From assembly GCA_038237745.1 (NCBI GenBank), contig JBBRYJ010000007.1, forward strand, positions 87,962 to 151,961: a stretch of DNA of 64,000 bases, read 5' to 3'. The notes under the pieces were generated by a model. It had not been told where the DNA came from, did no database searches, and saw nothing but the letters and a program-made list of their open reading frames with translations. The position numbers and the translations under genes were made by a program. The stretch's first letter is position 1; every line of letters begins with the position of its first letter. Below are positions 63,903 to 64,000 of this stretch, piece after piece. This stretch comes from DASQEH01 sp038237745 (lineage in GTDB: Bacteria > Actinomycetota > Actinomycetes > Propionibacteriales > Nocardioidaceae).

Positions 63903-64000
63903 ATGAGTCAAGCGTTCTACTCGCACGCGAGGCTGTACGACCTCATGTTCCCGGGCGGCGGGCCCGCGGTCGACTTCTTTCGGGCCGAGGCCAATCGGCA
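63903..64000 (+). CDS. Class I SAM-dependent methyltransferase, 3' truncated by window end
   Basis: Only the first 32 residues are visible: MSQAFYSHARLYDLMFPGGG followed by PAVDFFRAEANR. The YSHARLYDLMFPGGG opening is typical of a class I methyltransferase N-terminal helix before the SAM-binding motif I, which lies outside the window. ATG 63903 is preceded by GAAGGA. Whether it belongs to the mobile element cannot be told. Confidence 0.6.
   Translation, partial: MSQAFYSHARLYDLMFPGGGPAVDFFRAEANR

Overview
The window is GC-rich (roughly two thirds G+C by eye) and dense in GTG starts and 4-base stop/start overlaps. It carries genes typical of Actinomycetota: a tRNA-adenosine-deaminase-associated protein beside tadA, three-part PntAA/PntAB/PntB, a remnant of a mycothiol-dependent-type TIGR03086 protein, DUF6893/DUF6390-type genes in a hydrogenase cluster, and a Tad pilus locus. 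I cannot name the genus. Most of the window is ordinary chromosome; the last ~5 kb look like the edge of an integrated mobile element.

Layout. 1-8.8 kb: downstream half of a [NiFe]-hydrogenase operon (structural genes lie left of the window) with small accessory proteins, a maturation protease, hypC, hypF, a second hypC, hypD, hypE, a DUF6390 protein and a threonine-synthase-like gene, nearly all translationally coupled. 8.9-13 kb: leftward alpha/beta hydrolase, MMPL transporter and PlsC acyltransferase. 13-23.4 kb: housekeeping metabolism (PfkB kinase, ACT protein, a PNP-like phosphorylase with an NCS1 permease, menB, pntAA-AB-B, upp, tRNA deaminase pair, tRNA-Ser(CGA)). 23.6-29.1 kb: aldo/keto reductase, then a small glycan locus (PIG-L deacetylase, GT4 glycosyltransferase, lower-GC NAD epimerase, polyprenyl-phosphate sugar transferase) and an RDxxADxRD repeat protein. 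29.4-34 kb: a complete head-to-head olefin pathway, oleA, a fused oleBC, and oleD. 34-37 kb: two tandem acidic proteins, a doubly frameshifted K+/H+ antiporter, a LytR-C protein and an orphan VapB-like protein. 37-45.8 kb: a Tad/Flp pilus locus with two Flp pilins, TadC, a VWA-TadB fusion, TadA, TadZ and CpaB on the minus strand, and TadE/TadG divergent on the plus strand.

45.9-58.7 kb: a degenerate 2H phosphoesterase, CHRD and ChaB/Rho_N proteins, a decayed TIGR03086 gene, and a histidine kinase divergent from a lipoprotein-ABC-ABC-permease operon that ends with the response regulator. A frameshifted SDR gene, a ScyD/ScyE-type propeller and a VOC protein follow. At 59026-59048 there is a 23-bp copy of a tRNA 3' end (T-loop to CCA) on the minus strand, not part of a full tRNA. 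Its orientation predicts that foreign DNA lies to its right. Right of it come a DUF433/DUF5615 toxin-antitoxin pair, an AT-rich repeat-rich intergenic region and a 1177-residue MobF relaxase/helicase, then a SAM methyltransferase cut by the window end.

The most notable observations are the likely island boundary with its candidate oriT/operator, the ole cluster with its OleBC fusion, the uncharacterised small acidic proteins of the hydrogenase operon, the VWA-TadB fusion, and single-base indels in three genes, which are either genuine decay or base-calling errors.
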